DNA of 64,000 nucleotides from Microvelia longipes (Eukaryota > Arthropoda > Insecta > Hemiptera > Veliidae). The translations under genes and the position numbers were made by a program. The notes under the pieces are model-generated. The model did no database searches and had not been told where the DNA came from. It saw only the letters and a list, made by a program, of their open reading frames with translations. Where the stretch lies: NCBI GenBank assembly GCA_018340805.1, contig JACMZG010001913.1, forward strand, positions 16,310,533 through 16,374,532. Reading direction: 5' to 3'. Shown one piece after another: positions 26,909 to 38,775 of this stretch; the stretch's first letter is position 1, and each line of letters opens with the position of its first letter.

Positions 26909-27384
26909 ATTTTTTTTTTTATTAAATGTACTGCCGTAGACCGTGTTCTGCTTTAATGTATTTAATTAACTTGGCTCCTTATAATATTCTATTGTAAATA
27001 TTGTATATTATACCAAAAAATTACATATGCTCATTGATTATACATTGTAGTATATATGAGTCATATTGTCAGCCATTTTTTACTATTATTACACGTATGT
27101 ATTTTTAAGAAATACATACAAATGATATATGGAGAGTATAGTAGCTGTAATTACTAAGCCATGACTAATTGACGGCACGCAGCGTGCGACTAACCACACG
27201 CCCACGAGTCACACTTTTTCACTTAGCTCTACAAGGGGTAACCATTTAATCTACTCTATCTACTGGCATCTGTGGCCTGAATTGTCAGCTTTATCTGACC
27301 CTTTTCAATTTTTGTTTGACTGTCAGAATATTAAGACTGTCCGTTAGCTTAGAATTTTTTGTAAAGAGAAGTATGAAACATAGT

Positions 27385-27650
27385 CGGGTACGGGGTACCT
27401 CTAATCTTTTTCTATCCATATTCAATTTAATACGCACATCCTCACCACTTTGGATTCGCTTTAGTTGTTCTCAAATAATAAAAAAATCCGTTTCATTCCC
27501 AACAGTCACCCATACAGGTACTAATTTCGTTCGATGCAACTCAACATTAGTTATCAGACAAAAACTAAATATACTTACAACATACCTTATTGAAATGAAA
27601 CTTCGTATTCTAATTTCTTACATAAAAAAATACTTTTTTTTGAGGTAGTA
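27385..27650 (-). mobile_element. 5S-derived repeat, 5'-truncated copy
   Basis: On the minus strand the 5S-like box at 27492-27556 reads GTTGAGTTGCATCGAACG...GTATGGGTGACTGTTGGGAA. Next to it are the family's GGTACCCCGTACCCGAC end block (27388-27404) and the AAGTATATTTAGTTTTTGTC body block. A stray tail fragment (GACTCGCTTCGCTCCGTC) lies at about 27958-27976. The 110-aa ORF at 27316-27648 is read-through of this repeat. Confidence 0.65.
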
Positions 27651-28204
27651 CGTAATTGAGCACTTTATTGGACCGTTTTTAGGATGAGAAGCCAATCATT
27701 ATTGTCTTGGAGGTTATTTAGTACTTTTCACCTCCGAGGCATAATGAATGTAAAAAAACTCTAGGACGTAAAAGTAATTCATATGTTGCCGCCTTACTGT
27801 AATGTAGCGTGTTCAAAAAACAATCTGTGTTAAACCTCCATGAGGTTTCTTTAAAAACGTTCATTTGTTTCTGTTTTTGTTCGCAGACTAATTTTTTCGT
27901 TTTTAAAAGGTGTTCTGATTGACAATTTTTGTGTGTTTATTTGTAAAAATTTTTCCCGACTCGCTTCGCTCCGTCGGTAAATCTAATTGCCATGACATAA
28001 AGACACTTCTCAGCCTTATGGCAATAAATAACTATTAACAAATGTCTACTTAATTCATTTTTTTATATTTAACAATTAGCTTAACATTAGTAAAATAAAT
28101 TTGTCGATATAATTTAACTATCGTGTATTCATATATCTCCTTAGTACTATATAATATTGTTTTAGCTTTTTTAAGTTTTACAAACAAAATGTATGATCGA
28201 TTGA

Positions 28205-28790
28205 AATAAAGTTCAGTTCACCATTTATTATACTTTTCTATTCTATAAGATTATAAATCTTATGTCTCTTTAGTTCAGTTTACCATGTATCATACCTTTC
28301 TTTAATTCTATAAGATTATAAATCTTATCTCTCTTTAGTTCAATACACCATTGATCATACCTTTCTTCAATTCTATAAGATTATAAATCTTATGTTTCTT
28401 TAGTTCATACCCATTGTTCAATTCTACACCTTAGATACACCATTTCATACCTTTCTTCAATCTATAAGATTATAAATCTTATCTCTCTTTAGTTCAGTTA
28501 TTCATTTATCATACCTTTCTTAAGTTCTATAAGATTTTAAATCTAATCTATCTTTAGTTCAATACACCTTTTATCATACCTTTCTTCAATCTATAAGATT
28601 ATAAATGTAATCTCTCCATAGTTCAATGCACCATTTATGATACCTCTCTTTAGAGGTAAGATCTCTTTAGATCTATGAGACTATAAATGTAGTCTCTCTT
28701 TAGCATTTATCATGGTGTCTCTCACACCATTTATCATATCTCAGTTTAGTTCTATAAGAGTATCCTTATAGAAGAGATACCTTTCTAATA
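28205..28790. repeat. Tandem array, about 62-bp unit
   Basis: TTCTATAAGATTATAAATCT plus CTCTTTAGTTCA and CACCATTTATCATACCTTTC recur about eight times with indels. The first units are clean; units after about 28600 are scrambled. Confidence 0.88.
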
Positions 28791-29814
28791 ATTTATCTTA
28801 GATCTTTTTAGAACTAAACACAGTTAATCATTTCTCACATTAGTGCAGTGAATGTTTCATTATTTGCTACACTAAAGTACAAAGCATAATATTGTTGTAT
28901 ATATAATATTGCATAATAATATTGTTTCATTCTTTTTTTTTAGTGTACATACAATTATTGTTTCAACTCTTTTGTGTACTAAAAATAATACTAAAAAATA
29001 ATAACAAATAAATTTATCTTCCTCTAAGAACTGCTGAACAATTTATCATAGTTCTTTTTACATTAAAATATTTATAAACTTGCAAAAATACAAAACCTAA
29101 AAATGTTTAAAAACTTGATCTAAAATTAATAAATAAATGATAAAAACATGAACTGAAAGTAATAAATAAATGAATAGAGAGGAAGGCTATTAAGAAGAAA
29201 TAACAGTTGGCTAAGACGTTCACGTGTTCAATTATTCAGCAAGGATATGTCTCCCACTCAACTCGACGAAACGTTCCAAGAAAAACGTTTTTACGAAAAC
29301 GCTCCCTTAATGGCTTCCTCATGAAAATTTAAACATCCTTTGCGTCTCTCTTTTTGCTTTACCTTGTTGATGGGAAAATAAGAGCATTTAATGTTCTATT
29401 TTTTCGTTATTTCTTAATTGTCTCTGGAGTAAAATATTTTTGTCAACGGTAATTAAGCTATTATTAATTATTAATTTTTCAAAGTCATTTTATTCAAGTC
29501 AATTAATTAATCAATTATTCATTATATAAAATAAAATGTATTGTTACTTAATTTTCAATTAAAAATTGCGCTTATTAGGTAGGTCGCATAGAAGGAGAGG
29601 TGGAATCGATTCCACTTGTTTATTCCTCTTCATAAACATTACTAGTTGAGTAATAACTTGTAGAATTTTGGCCCTTTTTCGCGTTAATTTAGTTTTAAAA
29701 CTTTCGTAAACTATTATAACTTAAGAACGTTAATAAAAGCCGACAACTTATCTACGTTTAGGGCTTATAGCTATATCTCATTAGTTATAAATAACCTATA
29801 TATCTCATAGCTAT

Positions 29815-29823
29815 AAGATATAT

Positions 29824-29872
<49 letters not shown>

Positions 29873-29925
29873 ATATATTTATATATATATATATATATAT
29901 TATGTATGTATGTATATATGTATAT
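29815..29925. repeat. (TA)n microsatellite
   Basis: About 110 bp of TA repeats passing into TATG-type units at the right end. Confidence 0.95.
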
Positions 29926-30149
29926 AAATAAACATGGATGTAAAATCTATGTTTAGGACGTAATATAAGAACGAAAGTTTGTTACGGCAACGTAACTCTG
30001 TGAAAATTTGCTTCGCTGAGTCAGCAAAATTTTTAAAAATTGGTAAAATTTAGGGTACAAATAACCTATGACTCCTTTCTATAAATTAATGGTTTAAAAT
30101 TTCCGTCAAATTTCAAAATTTCAAATTGTTTCGAACAATTTAAAATATT

Positions 30150-30597
30150 CTCATATTTGGTATATTAGTTATATTTTCGTTAACCTTCATATTTGGTATA
30201 ATCTAGTTAATATTATCGTACATTTCATATTTGGTATAATATAGTTAATATTTTCGTACTGCATTTCATATTTGGTATAATATAGTTAATATTATCGTAC
30301 TACATTTTCATATTTGGTATAAATTAGTTAATATTTTCGTACCTACATTTCATATTTGGTATAATATAGTTAATATTTTCGTACTACATTTCATATTTGG
30401 TATAATATAGTTAATATTATCGTACTACATTTCATATTTGGTATAATATAGTTGATATTTTCGTACTACATTTTATATTTGTATAATATGTTAATATTAT
30501 CGTACACATTTATATTTGGTATAATATATTTAATATTTTCGTACTACATTTCATATTTGGTATGATCTAGTTAATTTTTTCGCGTACTACTTCTCAA
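30150..30597. repeat. Tandem array, 41-bp unit, about 11 copies
   Basis: CATATTTGGTATAATATAGT followed by TAATATTTTCGTACTACATTT recurs every 38-42 bp (for example at 30188, 30226, 30267, 30309, 30351 and 30392). Confidence 0.95.
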
Positions 30598-31559
30598 GTA
30601 TTATAGACAGATGGTTGAACCCTTAAGTAATGATAATCTTTTTGGTAATTTCATGTTTAGACGGCACCAACGTTGTTCTAGACAGTTTCTATTCTTTGGA
30701 TAACAAAAACATTAAACCACGGCTCAAAACATTTTGACAAAAACGTCTCGAAAACCTCAACTCCCTTTCAAACAACCCTTTTATTGTTTGCTTGTAAAAA
30801 TTCTTCAACAAACCTACCCATTTTTGAAAAAGGCAGATCATTCTTTAACTTGTGTTTCGAAATGAGAACAAAAAGGTCGATTTGACCTTAACCGGTTTTT
30901 ATGTTTTACAATTACTGTAGTTTCACTTACTGAAACAGTGATAGTTTATTGTATAAATTTTTAACTGCATTCTAAAATGCAAAATGAAATATTTAGTTTA
31001 AAACCTAAATACCTGTTTACCTTTGTAAACAGGTATTTTTATATAAATAAACGATTTATTTTTATTTTAAAATACATATTATTCGGATTATTTTTATCAT
31101 CTTAGGTTAAATTCTTAAACTTTATTAAAGTTTGGTTTAGACATAACTACAGAAACGCTTTACGAGTCAGGTACCCAAATACGAGGCTCATTTGGTACTG
31201 CTTTGAACCAAATTTTTCAAATTATACTTTTTTTTTAAACAGTTCTTTATTGGCAAAAGTATAACAATATTTATTTTGTGTTAACCGGAGCCATATTTTT
31301 ATTTATTGATTGGGGTGATTTGTGCTCTTTATTTTTATTTTATTTATTTATTTTGGTATGAAATTTGGTTATTTTGGTTTGAGGGGGTTTGTTTGGGTTA
31401 AGGGTAAGAATTATACCTTAAATGACAAAGAAAAGCATATTTTGGCTATCAATATTCTAGCTAGCATATTATGGCTATAATATGAATAGAGAAATTCATA
31501 TTACTGCGCACACTCTGAATTTTAGAAAATCGTACACTAAAAAAAGTTTTTAAAGTATC

Positions 31560-31830
31560 TTGGAACTTTTCCTCGCCTTATCGTATGCGCTAAGCTCTGT
31601 ACTTTAGACGCTCTTAGCTCGTCCACGAAAATTACCAAATTTTTATCGCAGTACGTCTTCGGACTAGCTTCGCTTGTTCTTTGACGATAAAAATATTTAT
31701 TTTATTCCTAGCGGTCGCCCATCCAGGTACTGACCTTCCTTTACATTGTTTAACTTTAGTTATCCAACAAGAACCGGTGATAATCCACTCTTATTGTAAT
31801 AAAACGTTTTATACTTTTGCAAATTTTAAT
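31560..31830 (-). mobile_element. 5S-derived repeat, 5'-truncated copy
   Basis: The minus-strand 5S-like box at 31702-31764 contains GGTCAGTACCTGGATGGGCG and ACCGCTAGGAAT. Tail motifs GAACAAGCGAAGC and ACGAGCTAAGAGCG lie downstream in element sense. The 5' body is lost. Confidence 0.65.
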
Positions 31831-31864
31831 TAAATTATTTTAAAATTAAATAAAACAGAGTTTC

Positions 31865-32280
31865 TCCACTAATGATATATATTTGACATAGCCAGCTTAC
31901 AATCTTAACATATCATCATCAGTGCCTAACCAACGAAGTAAAAATATATAACGTAAAAAACTCTAAACAAAAATAACATACTGGAATTAAGAACTATACA
32001 ATGAAATGAATGCAAAATTAAAATAAAAGGGAAGCATAATAAATACAGAGACCAAATAAAAAGCAAATAAAGTAAACGAAATAAATAAAAATATATTTAT
32101 AAAAATATATATTTTATACATTAAAAATAATGTTTTATATTTTTATTTATTTCGTTTACTTTATTTGTTTTTTATTTGGTCTCTGTATTTATTTTGCTTC
32201 CCTATCATTGTATTGCTCTTTATTCCAGTATGTTATTTTTGTTTAGAGTATTTTATGTGATAAATTTTTACTTTGTTTAA
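31865..32280. repeat. Long inverted-repeat element related to family B
   Basis: The left part ACTCTAAACAAAAATAACAT is mirrored by ATGTTATTTTTGTTTAGAGT. GGGAAGCATAATAAATACAG with AGACCAAATAAAAAGCAAAT is mirrored by CTTTATTTGTTTTTTATTTG and the segment GGTCTCTGTATTTATTTTGC. The arms span about 31934-32095 and 32130-32275. The outer left flank (TTTGACATAGCCAGC, ATCATCATCAGTGCC) matches family B at 664-905, so this is an enlarged or nested relative. Confidence 0.75.
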
Positions 32281-32407
32281 ACATATCATTTAATCCTAAG
32301 ATAATAGACAGTTAGACTCATGACTGTCTCAAATTCATAAGCTTGATTAAGTTCCAACATTTTTTAGATACGAAAATATAATGTTAATTTAACAACACCA
32401 TAACCAC

Positions 32408-32490
32408 ATCTGTGGCTATTGCTGTTCTGAGAACAGCAATAGCCACAGATTAATATAACCACAGATTATAGGACGCTTGAAGCGTCCTAT
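32408..32490. repeat. Two adjacent near-perfect hairpins
   Basis: ATCTGTGGCTATTGCTGTTCT and AGAACAGCAATAGCCACAGAT (32408-32450) form a 21-bp perfect stem with a one-base loop. ATAGGACGCTTGAAGCGTCCTAT (32468-32490) is a second palindrome. Between them the phrase ACCACAGATTA repeats. Confidence 0.85.
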
Positions 32491-33369
32491 TCTTCTGTAG
32501 CATCGCATTTGAATTTTAGACACAGAAGAAATCTTGATTTCATGTTAGGCATGTTTTAAAAAAAAACCTAACAATTTTACTGTCTCATCAGAAATCAATA
32601 AAAACAAATCAATTATCCTCAGTTATTCAATATTTACCCTTAAAAGTAAAAATATTACCAAATAATCTTTTGAAGAATTTTCATCATGAAAATGCTTTAT
32701 ATATTTAACATAAAATATTTGTTTCTCAATTACCGCATTTCAATGGCTTTAGCCGAAAATCAAAACAATTCTAGTTTCTTTTACAATACATCTAAAAGCT
32801 TATTAGATGCTGCCATGTAGACAAATTGCTGAAGCCTTAGAAGAAAACCTTTTGAAAATCTTTTTAAATAGTGTTAATAGACTTAAATAAGCCCTTACGC
32901 GATGTCCCCTAGATTTTATTTACAACACAACTGAAAACAACTTATTTTTACTTATCTAAGCAAAAACCTATATTAGTTATTAAAGGCTTAAACTTGAAAT
33001 AAATAGGCTAAGTTTTTACTACTCTTAAGTCTTATCTTTAGATAAGATATTAAAAATATTAAGATATTAAAAATGATATTATATGTATTTATTTAGTTAC
33101 ATATTTGCTCGTCATTAATTTAGTTTTGAGTCAGTATTTTAGTCGTAAGATTATGCCTGAGGAAAAGGTCTATGTTAGCTTGGAAAGTAAAACAAAAGTA
33201 CTTCCAGTCGATTGAGTAGAGGTAATGGAATTATATTGTAGATATAAGGGTGCTCTGTGCTTGCGTTTTAATAGTTTATTTCGGCTTCGCTCTGGTTATA
33301 AAAATTGCGTGTATGCTTAGCTATATGAATATTTTATCGGCTTTGCATTTTTTACAGTTTTTAAACCGT

Positions 33370-33600
33370 TTTATCAGCTTTGCATAAATGTTTACTCAGC
33401 TAATCGTTTCATCATCGTTTACTCGCTTGCATAAATCGTTTACTCAGCTTTGCATTAATCGTTTACTCAGCTATGCATAAATCGTTTACTCAGCTTTGCA
33501 AAAATCGTTTACTCAGCTTTGCATAAATGTTTACCAGCTTTGCATAAATATTTTACTCAGCTTTGCGAAAATCGTTTACTCAGCTTTGCATAAATCGCAT
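33370..33600. repeat. Tandem array, about 23-bp unit
   Basis: CGTTTACTCAGCTTTGCATA recurs about ten times with small indels. It runs directly into the next array. Confidence 0.93.
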
Positions 33601-33890
33601 TGTATAGTCTATGCTTTATTTCTTTTTCTTAACTGCTCATTGTACAGTATATGCTTTACTTCTTTTCTTTAACTGCGCATTGTATAATCTATGCTTTAGT
33701 TCTTTTCCTTAACTGTGCATTGTATAATCTATGCTTTAGCTCTTTTCCTTAACTGCGCATTGTATAATCTATGCTTTAGTTCTTTTCCTTAACTGCACAT
33801 TGTATAATCTATGCTTTAGTTCTTTTCCTTAATTGCGCATTGTATAATCTATGCTTTAGTTCTTTTCCCTAACTGCGCATTGATTTACAA
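33590..33890. repeat. Tandem array, 40-bp unit, about 7 copies
   Basis: CATTGTATAATCTATGCTTT followed by AGTTCTTTTCCTTAACTGCG repeats at 40-bp spacing with few changes. It is the second of two unrelated arrays placed back to back. Confidence 0.94.
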
Positions 33891-35099
33891 TGTTAGCTTG
33901 CGTTGTAACTATTTTTCTTTGCTATGCATTGGTTTACAGTGTTTATACTTACTTTATAATAATTCGTCTCGATTCTCACTGTTTATATGTCTGTAATTAT
34001 GCGATTATGAAATAATTTTATCCAAAGTTTTGGAGTTGGTCAAGGCGGAGATGTAAGTCATAATGACGTCGAAAACAATATATTCCGGTTTCCAAATCTT
34101 ATAGGAAGAGGCGTCATAGCCACGTTAATACATCATGTAATTGTAAATCTATACTAGCTTTAATAATGCTAATTTTATTATAAACTTAAATAAACTCATT
34201 AGAATAAGCTCTCGAAGTATTGATATAAGCTATACTTCGCACTAAAATAATATAAAAAGATAACTAAAACTTATCAACTTAACTCGAAATACAAATATTA
34301 TACACTTTGTTAAAATTATAATTATAATTATTTTTTTTTAAAAAATGAAGCAGCGGTCCTAGTTTTTAAATTTACAGTAAATAAAGTTAATAATTGGTCC
34401 ACTTTGCCTGTTTAGGAAAATATCCTGAAATATGCCCCCTGGAAGAAAGGTTTTTACTAAACTAAATAATACCAAAATAAAAGGGGAAATGGCTAATTAA
34501 GGCTTTCCTTTGTCCGCTTTATAAAAAGTAACTCTTTACTCTCTGAAACTGTTTAAATTGAGACCGCTTTGAAAATTGTTTAGCCCTTTATTTACCGTTA
34601 TATTATACTAAATGAGCCCTTAAAAAACTTTTTTGCCGAAAATTATTTAGGTCCCAGAGCTTTTAATAAACTCTTTGAATATTGTTACTCTTTTTTACGC
34701 TTTTAAATTGTTATAAATTTAAGAGATAAGTAGTCTCTCTTTTTTCGTGCTAAATATTTTTAAACGCCCCGAGGCCTTTTTATATATTTATAATAAATTA
34801 AAAATATGAAAAAGTTTTAATAATAAATGTGAATATAAATAAAGATAAAAACATAGATTATAAAATAAACTTTTAATGTTTTAAAAAATAAAATTAGAAA
34901 TTAATTTAAGATAGTAATAATATTGATAGTGTCAAATAAATTTTGAAATGATAAAAAACGAGTACTTGTTATAGTAATATTTTAACTATTTAAATTATTA
35001 ATTTATATGCACTCTTAGTAATCAATCGGTAATTAACAATCAAAACCTCTATATTGGTAAGAGAAACACAAACACTGTGTATCAATAACTGATATGCAA

Positions 35100-35675
35100 A
35101 CTTATATCAGTTTATATATCATTTGATACTACCGAGTTTTGCAAAACATGAATAGTTGACATAATATAATTGTGCGAGAGAAACCTAGGAAATGTAACAA
35201 GCAAAAAGCAATGCTACATCTGGGAACTGTTCCATCATTCGACATTCGTTATCATTGATTGCTCGACATAATGTTATGTCCCACTCTGTTTCGTTGCGTC
35301 CAACTTATCAGGGCGCCGACAGAGCCTAAACTCACTCTGACCTTTAATTAATTCCGAAGAATATAATGTGAAGTAATGTGGCGGTGCTCTCTTACCGCTA
35401 TCATGCATGGCAAGCGAACATATATCAGTTTATCTTTGTATAGCATTCTGTTCTTATCCGTCCTGCATCTCTGAAGATGCCTCCCACATTGGAAGCGAAA
35501 CTACTTTCACATTGACATGGTTACTATCGGAACACCTGAATAGTAATCATGATAACAATTTTATTATTTTTATTATTTTTATTTTTATTATTTTTACAGG
35601 CATTGATGATGGCCTCATGTAGGTTGAAAGCGCTTTGCATAAATTAATAGTTTTGTGGAGAGCCTCTTTTCTTCG
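35100..35675. repeat. Composite of family A (copy 3) and family D arm
   Basis: 35116-35255 (GATACTACCGAGTTTTGCAA, ATAATTGTGCGAGAGA, TGCTACATCTGGGAACTGTT) matches the outer parts of the copy at 12.4-12.9 kb in reverse. 35450-35560 (GAAGATGCCTCCCACATTGG) matches the right inner arm of family A. 35590-35675 is a single family D arm. The 71-aa ORF at 35407-35622 is incidental. Confidence 0.5.
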
Positions 35676-35800
35676 TTCCTTTCAAAAAAAGGAAGCCTAC
35701 TCAGCTTATGATATGTAAAGGGTGTAAATTGGAAACTGATATCCACTTAATATGAATAAGGTACTTCCACTGAGTTCCTATAAGTTAGTAACTGAAATAG

Positions 35801-36091
35801 TCCTAGAGCCAGACCTAAAAAATGTGACTCAATTTGTACAACTTCAAACCAAGCTTTTCTGAAGATATACTTTTAAGTATGATGGAAAAGCATAGTCTGC
35901 CTAATATAGAGTGAAGCCCTTTATAGGATACGCTCACTAAAAATATTAGAAAATTTCACAAATTTTTCCTGGGTTCCACTCTGGATAGGCCGACTGTGTT
36001 TTTTTCTATATAATTTAAGGTATATTTTCAGAAAAACATGGTTTGAAGTAGTACAAAATGAGCCACATTTTTCCACTCCGGCTCCTAGACT
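35801..36091. repeat. Inverted-repeat element with about 72-bp arms
   Basis: CTAGAGCCAGACCTAAAAAA through ACCAAGCTTTTCTGAAGATA is mirrored by TATTTTCAGAAAAACATGGT through CCACTCCGGCTCCTAG. The spacer of about 140 bp has no ORF. Confidence 0.75.
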
Positions 36092-36249
36092 GAAAGTATT
36101 TGTGTGTATTTTCCCTCCATCAGCACAGAGCTTTTCCTAATGATGGAGGGTCATATTTTAGTTAATAAGGTAGTATTAATGCATGTTAATTTTTGTTTTA
36201 ATGTCATGTGATTTTTTTTATTTATTATTGTACAATTTATCAAAAAATC

Positions 36250-36370
36250 TCCTTTACTAACTATATATTTGAAATAGTGGTATATTGTAATTCCCCTTCA
36301 GTAACAGTGTATTTAAAGTAATAGTGTATTGTAATTCTCCTTAATTTACAGTGTATTTGAAGTTAAAAAC
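36250..36370. repeat. Short tandem repeat, about 58-bp unit, 2-3 copies
   Basis: ACAGTGTATTTAAAGTAATA and ACAGTGTATTTGAAGTTAAA, each joined to AGTG(G/T)TATTGTAATTC(T/C)CCTT, form imperfect direct repeats. Confidence 0.6.
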
Positions 36371-36853
36371 TACTACAGTGACCAGGTCTTTAAGTAGATT
36401 CTTAATTATCCAGTGGGTCCTAATTGTATTTATTTACTCTTATGTATAGTAGAATAGAATAACAAGTAATCTCACTCACGTATTTCGGGCTTGCGATATA
36501 TCGAAAAATGTCAAACGAAGAAAAGTTTGACCGCTAGGGCTACTTTTAGCGACACTCGTAATCGGGTGAGGTTATGAAAATGTCTTGTTGCCTGTCATGA
36601 TGAAGGTTATGTTATTTTTTATTCCTTGTTTACCTGTGTTTATAATAATTATCGCGTGTAAGAATCCAAAAAAGTGTGAAACGTTTGTCTTATTTTACTC
36701 TTAATTCTATTGAACTTTGATCTGTTGTTTTCAACAATTTTCACAATCAAAAACATGTGAATTATTTCTCTTTTTGACTCTATTCTATTATCTTTCTTTA
36801 CGGTGTACCAATTCTAAAAACGTTTACCTTTAATTTTGGGTAACTATAGTAAA

Positions 36854-37534
36854 ATGGTGATCAGAGGCGGAGGTGCTGTGTTCAGTTTTGCAATGAAATA
36901 CGTAAAACGCTAAGGTTTAAAAGGCCGGTTTTATTTACAGTCTCAGCAAAGGTAAGTGGCACTTATAATTAATTACTTTGTAATGATATAGTCAGTGTTC
37001 AGGTTAATGCAAGCAGTTCAATCGGTTTTTCATTGAAATGTTTGAGAAATTCATACAGAACTAGAGGAATATACCTTTGTTGAGGTATTTTCATATGGCA
37101 TCTAAAACATAGCACACAGTTAAAAAACAGTGACAGTGTAGGAAAATAGTTTAAAGGAACTAATAAGGTTAGCGTGAAATTTTGGTGTAATTTAACATCT
37201 AGGAGTAATCTCATTGGCTCCTCCCATTATTTTCCCATGCTGTCAACTGATTTTAACCGTGTGCTATACTATAAACATTATACAATGTGAAGTAAACTTT
37301 TATGACACTTCATGTTACCTTGTTGTTGGGATAGAATAGTATTCATAATACATATCATACAGTTAGAGTCAAATACAAGTAATATACTATAAAGAGTCTG
37401 ACTCTGCCACTGAGAATGAAGCTGAATCCATTGGGTTAAACAATTTTACTCTTTCTTATCATCTGTTTCATTGCTTACATCAACGTATGCATATTTCAGA
37501 GTATTGCCTTTAAATAATCAAAATTACCAAGCAA

Positions 37535-37598
<64 letters not shown>

Positions 37599-38480
37599 TA
37601 TGTATATATATTACTACGATCGGCTATGCAAATATATCTAGAAATGTCACATATAATTTGTTTGTAACTCGTTAATTTTTTTTAGAAATGTGTGGCAAAT
37701 GTACATTGAGTGAGAATTAGTTAAGACTAGAGTGGTTTGCGCCTTCCACTTCAAGGAAGAAACAAAATTTGATCCACAAGGGTTGCTACCGCCTCTGGTA
37801 ATGTATATGAATACTATTACAAAAAGCTATGGCTAAGGATGGAGCATTCTCTCCATGTTTCCAATAAATGTCAGAGGTAAGATTGCAGGTAAGTATATTT
37901 ATGAGGCCAAAATGTTTGATTTCATGGCTGGATATGTTTGCAAAAAAAATGTGGGTCAAGAGTCCCATGCTGCATTCAAGAGCGATAAACCGGATGAAGG
38001 CGTACTTATTGCTCTAGGGATTTCTATTGAACTCTATACATGCCACAGGTGATTTAAGATCTCCACTCACCATCATAGGACAACATTAGACATGTTGTCA
38101 CCAATGACAAAATAATAGAGGCAGAAACTTTTTTGTATTGCTTGAGCTCGTGGAGAGAAGGAACTTTCCCTTCTAGGATGCTCTTTCATGAAGAGAATTG
38201 TCTTCATACATCATTGCATTTATCTTATCAAATACAAGGATGTATCTGATAAGGTTAAAGATAGACTCTAGAACAAAGCATGTTAGGAAGCAAGTAAACT
38301 CTCTCAACGGTGTAAGCAAACAAATAAAAGTTTCTTTTAGGGAATATTATATATTCAGGTTGCCCCACATGAAACCAACTAATATTGATCATAATCGTGG
38401 AAATAATATTGTGATGCATAATGACAATATAATATGTAGGCATAATGACTTATACAATGAAACCACCATATATGAATAGC
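36854..38480 (+). pseudogene. THAP-domain (P-element-like) transposase remnant
   Basis: Scattered pieces on the plus strand look like a decayed THAP-type transposase, the DNA-binding and catalytic protein of P-superfamily transposons. At 36860-36951 one frame gives RRRCCVQFCNE, like the first zinc-binding cysteines of a THAP domain, ending at a good donor AAG|GTAAGT. At 37714-37800 the frame gives TRVVCAFHFKEE...FDP, the C-x2-H end of a THAP domain. At 37870-38040 FDFMAGYVCKK resembles the AGY(I/V)-containing C-terminal part of P transposases. At 38230-38300 MYLIRLKIDSRTK resembles their C-terminal end. The ATG at 36854 is in a different frame from the RCCVQFC segment. Stops interrupt the parts, most of the catalytic middle is absent, and a TA microsatellite (37536-37610) splits it. 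It is not functional. It sits in Hmx intron 1, antisense to the gene. The family call rests on short motifs only. Confidence 0.5.
37536..37610. repeat. (TA)n microsatellite
   Basis: About 75 bp of TA repeats between the two THAP-like segments. Confidence 0.95.
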
Positions 38481-38723
38481 ACTCAAGTAAAAATGCATTT
38501 AATTATGTAGTGTTTACGATTTTAATATGGAGTCAATTTTAAACACTAATCTATGGTTTCTATAACTTAATAATGGCAATGAAGAATTCCTCTCAATTTT
38601 CCAATTATATAGTTTTACAGATGTCTTAAAAGGTGTTCAATACATCAGATTCCCTGTCTTTGAAGTAATATGTATGGTGAAATAAAAGAAGTAATATTTA
38701 ATGCAAGTTGAAGAGGCAATGAA

Positions 38724-38775
38724 GAATCAGGTACCGCCGATACTTGCAACAGCAAGTATCGACAGTACCTGATTC
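38724..38775. repeat. Hairpin, 24-bp arms
   Basis: GAATCAGGTACCGCCGATAC and GTATCGACAGTACCTGATTC pair with two mismatches around a CTTGCAACAGCAAG apex. Confidence 0.8.

Noticed and set aside
27316..27648. 110-aa ORF
   Set aside because: It lies over a 5S-derived repeat, antisense to its 5S-like box.
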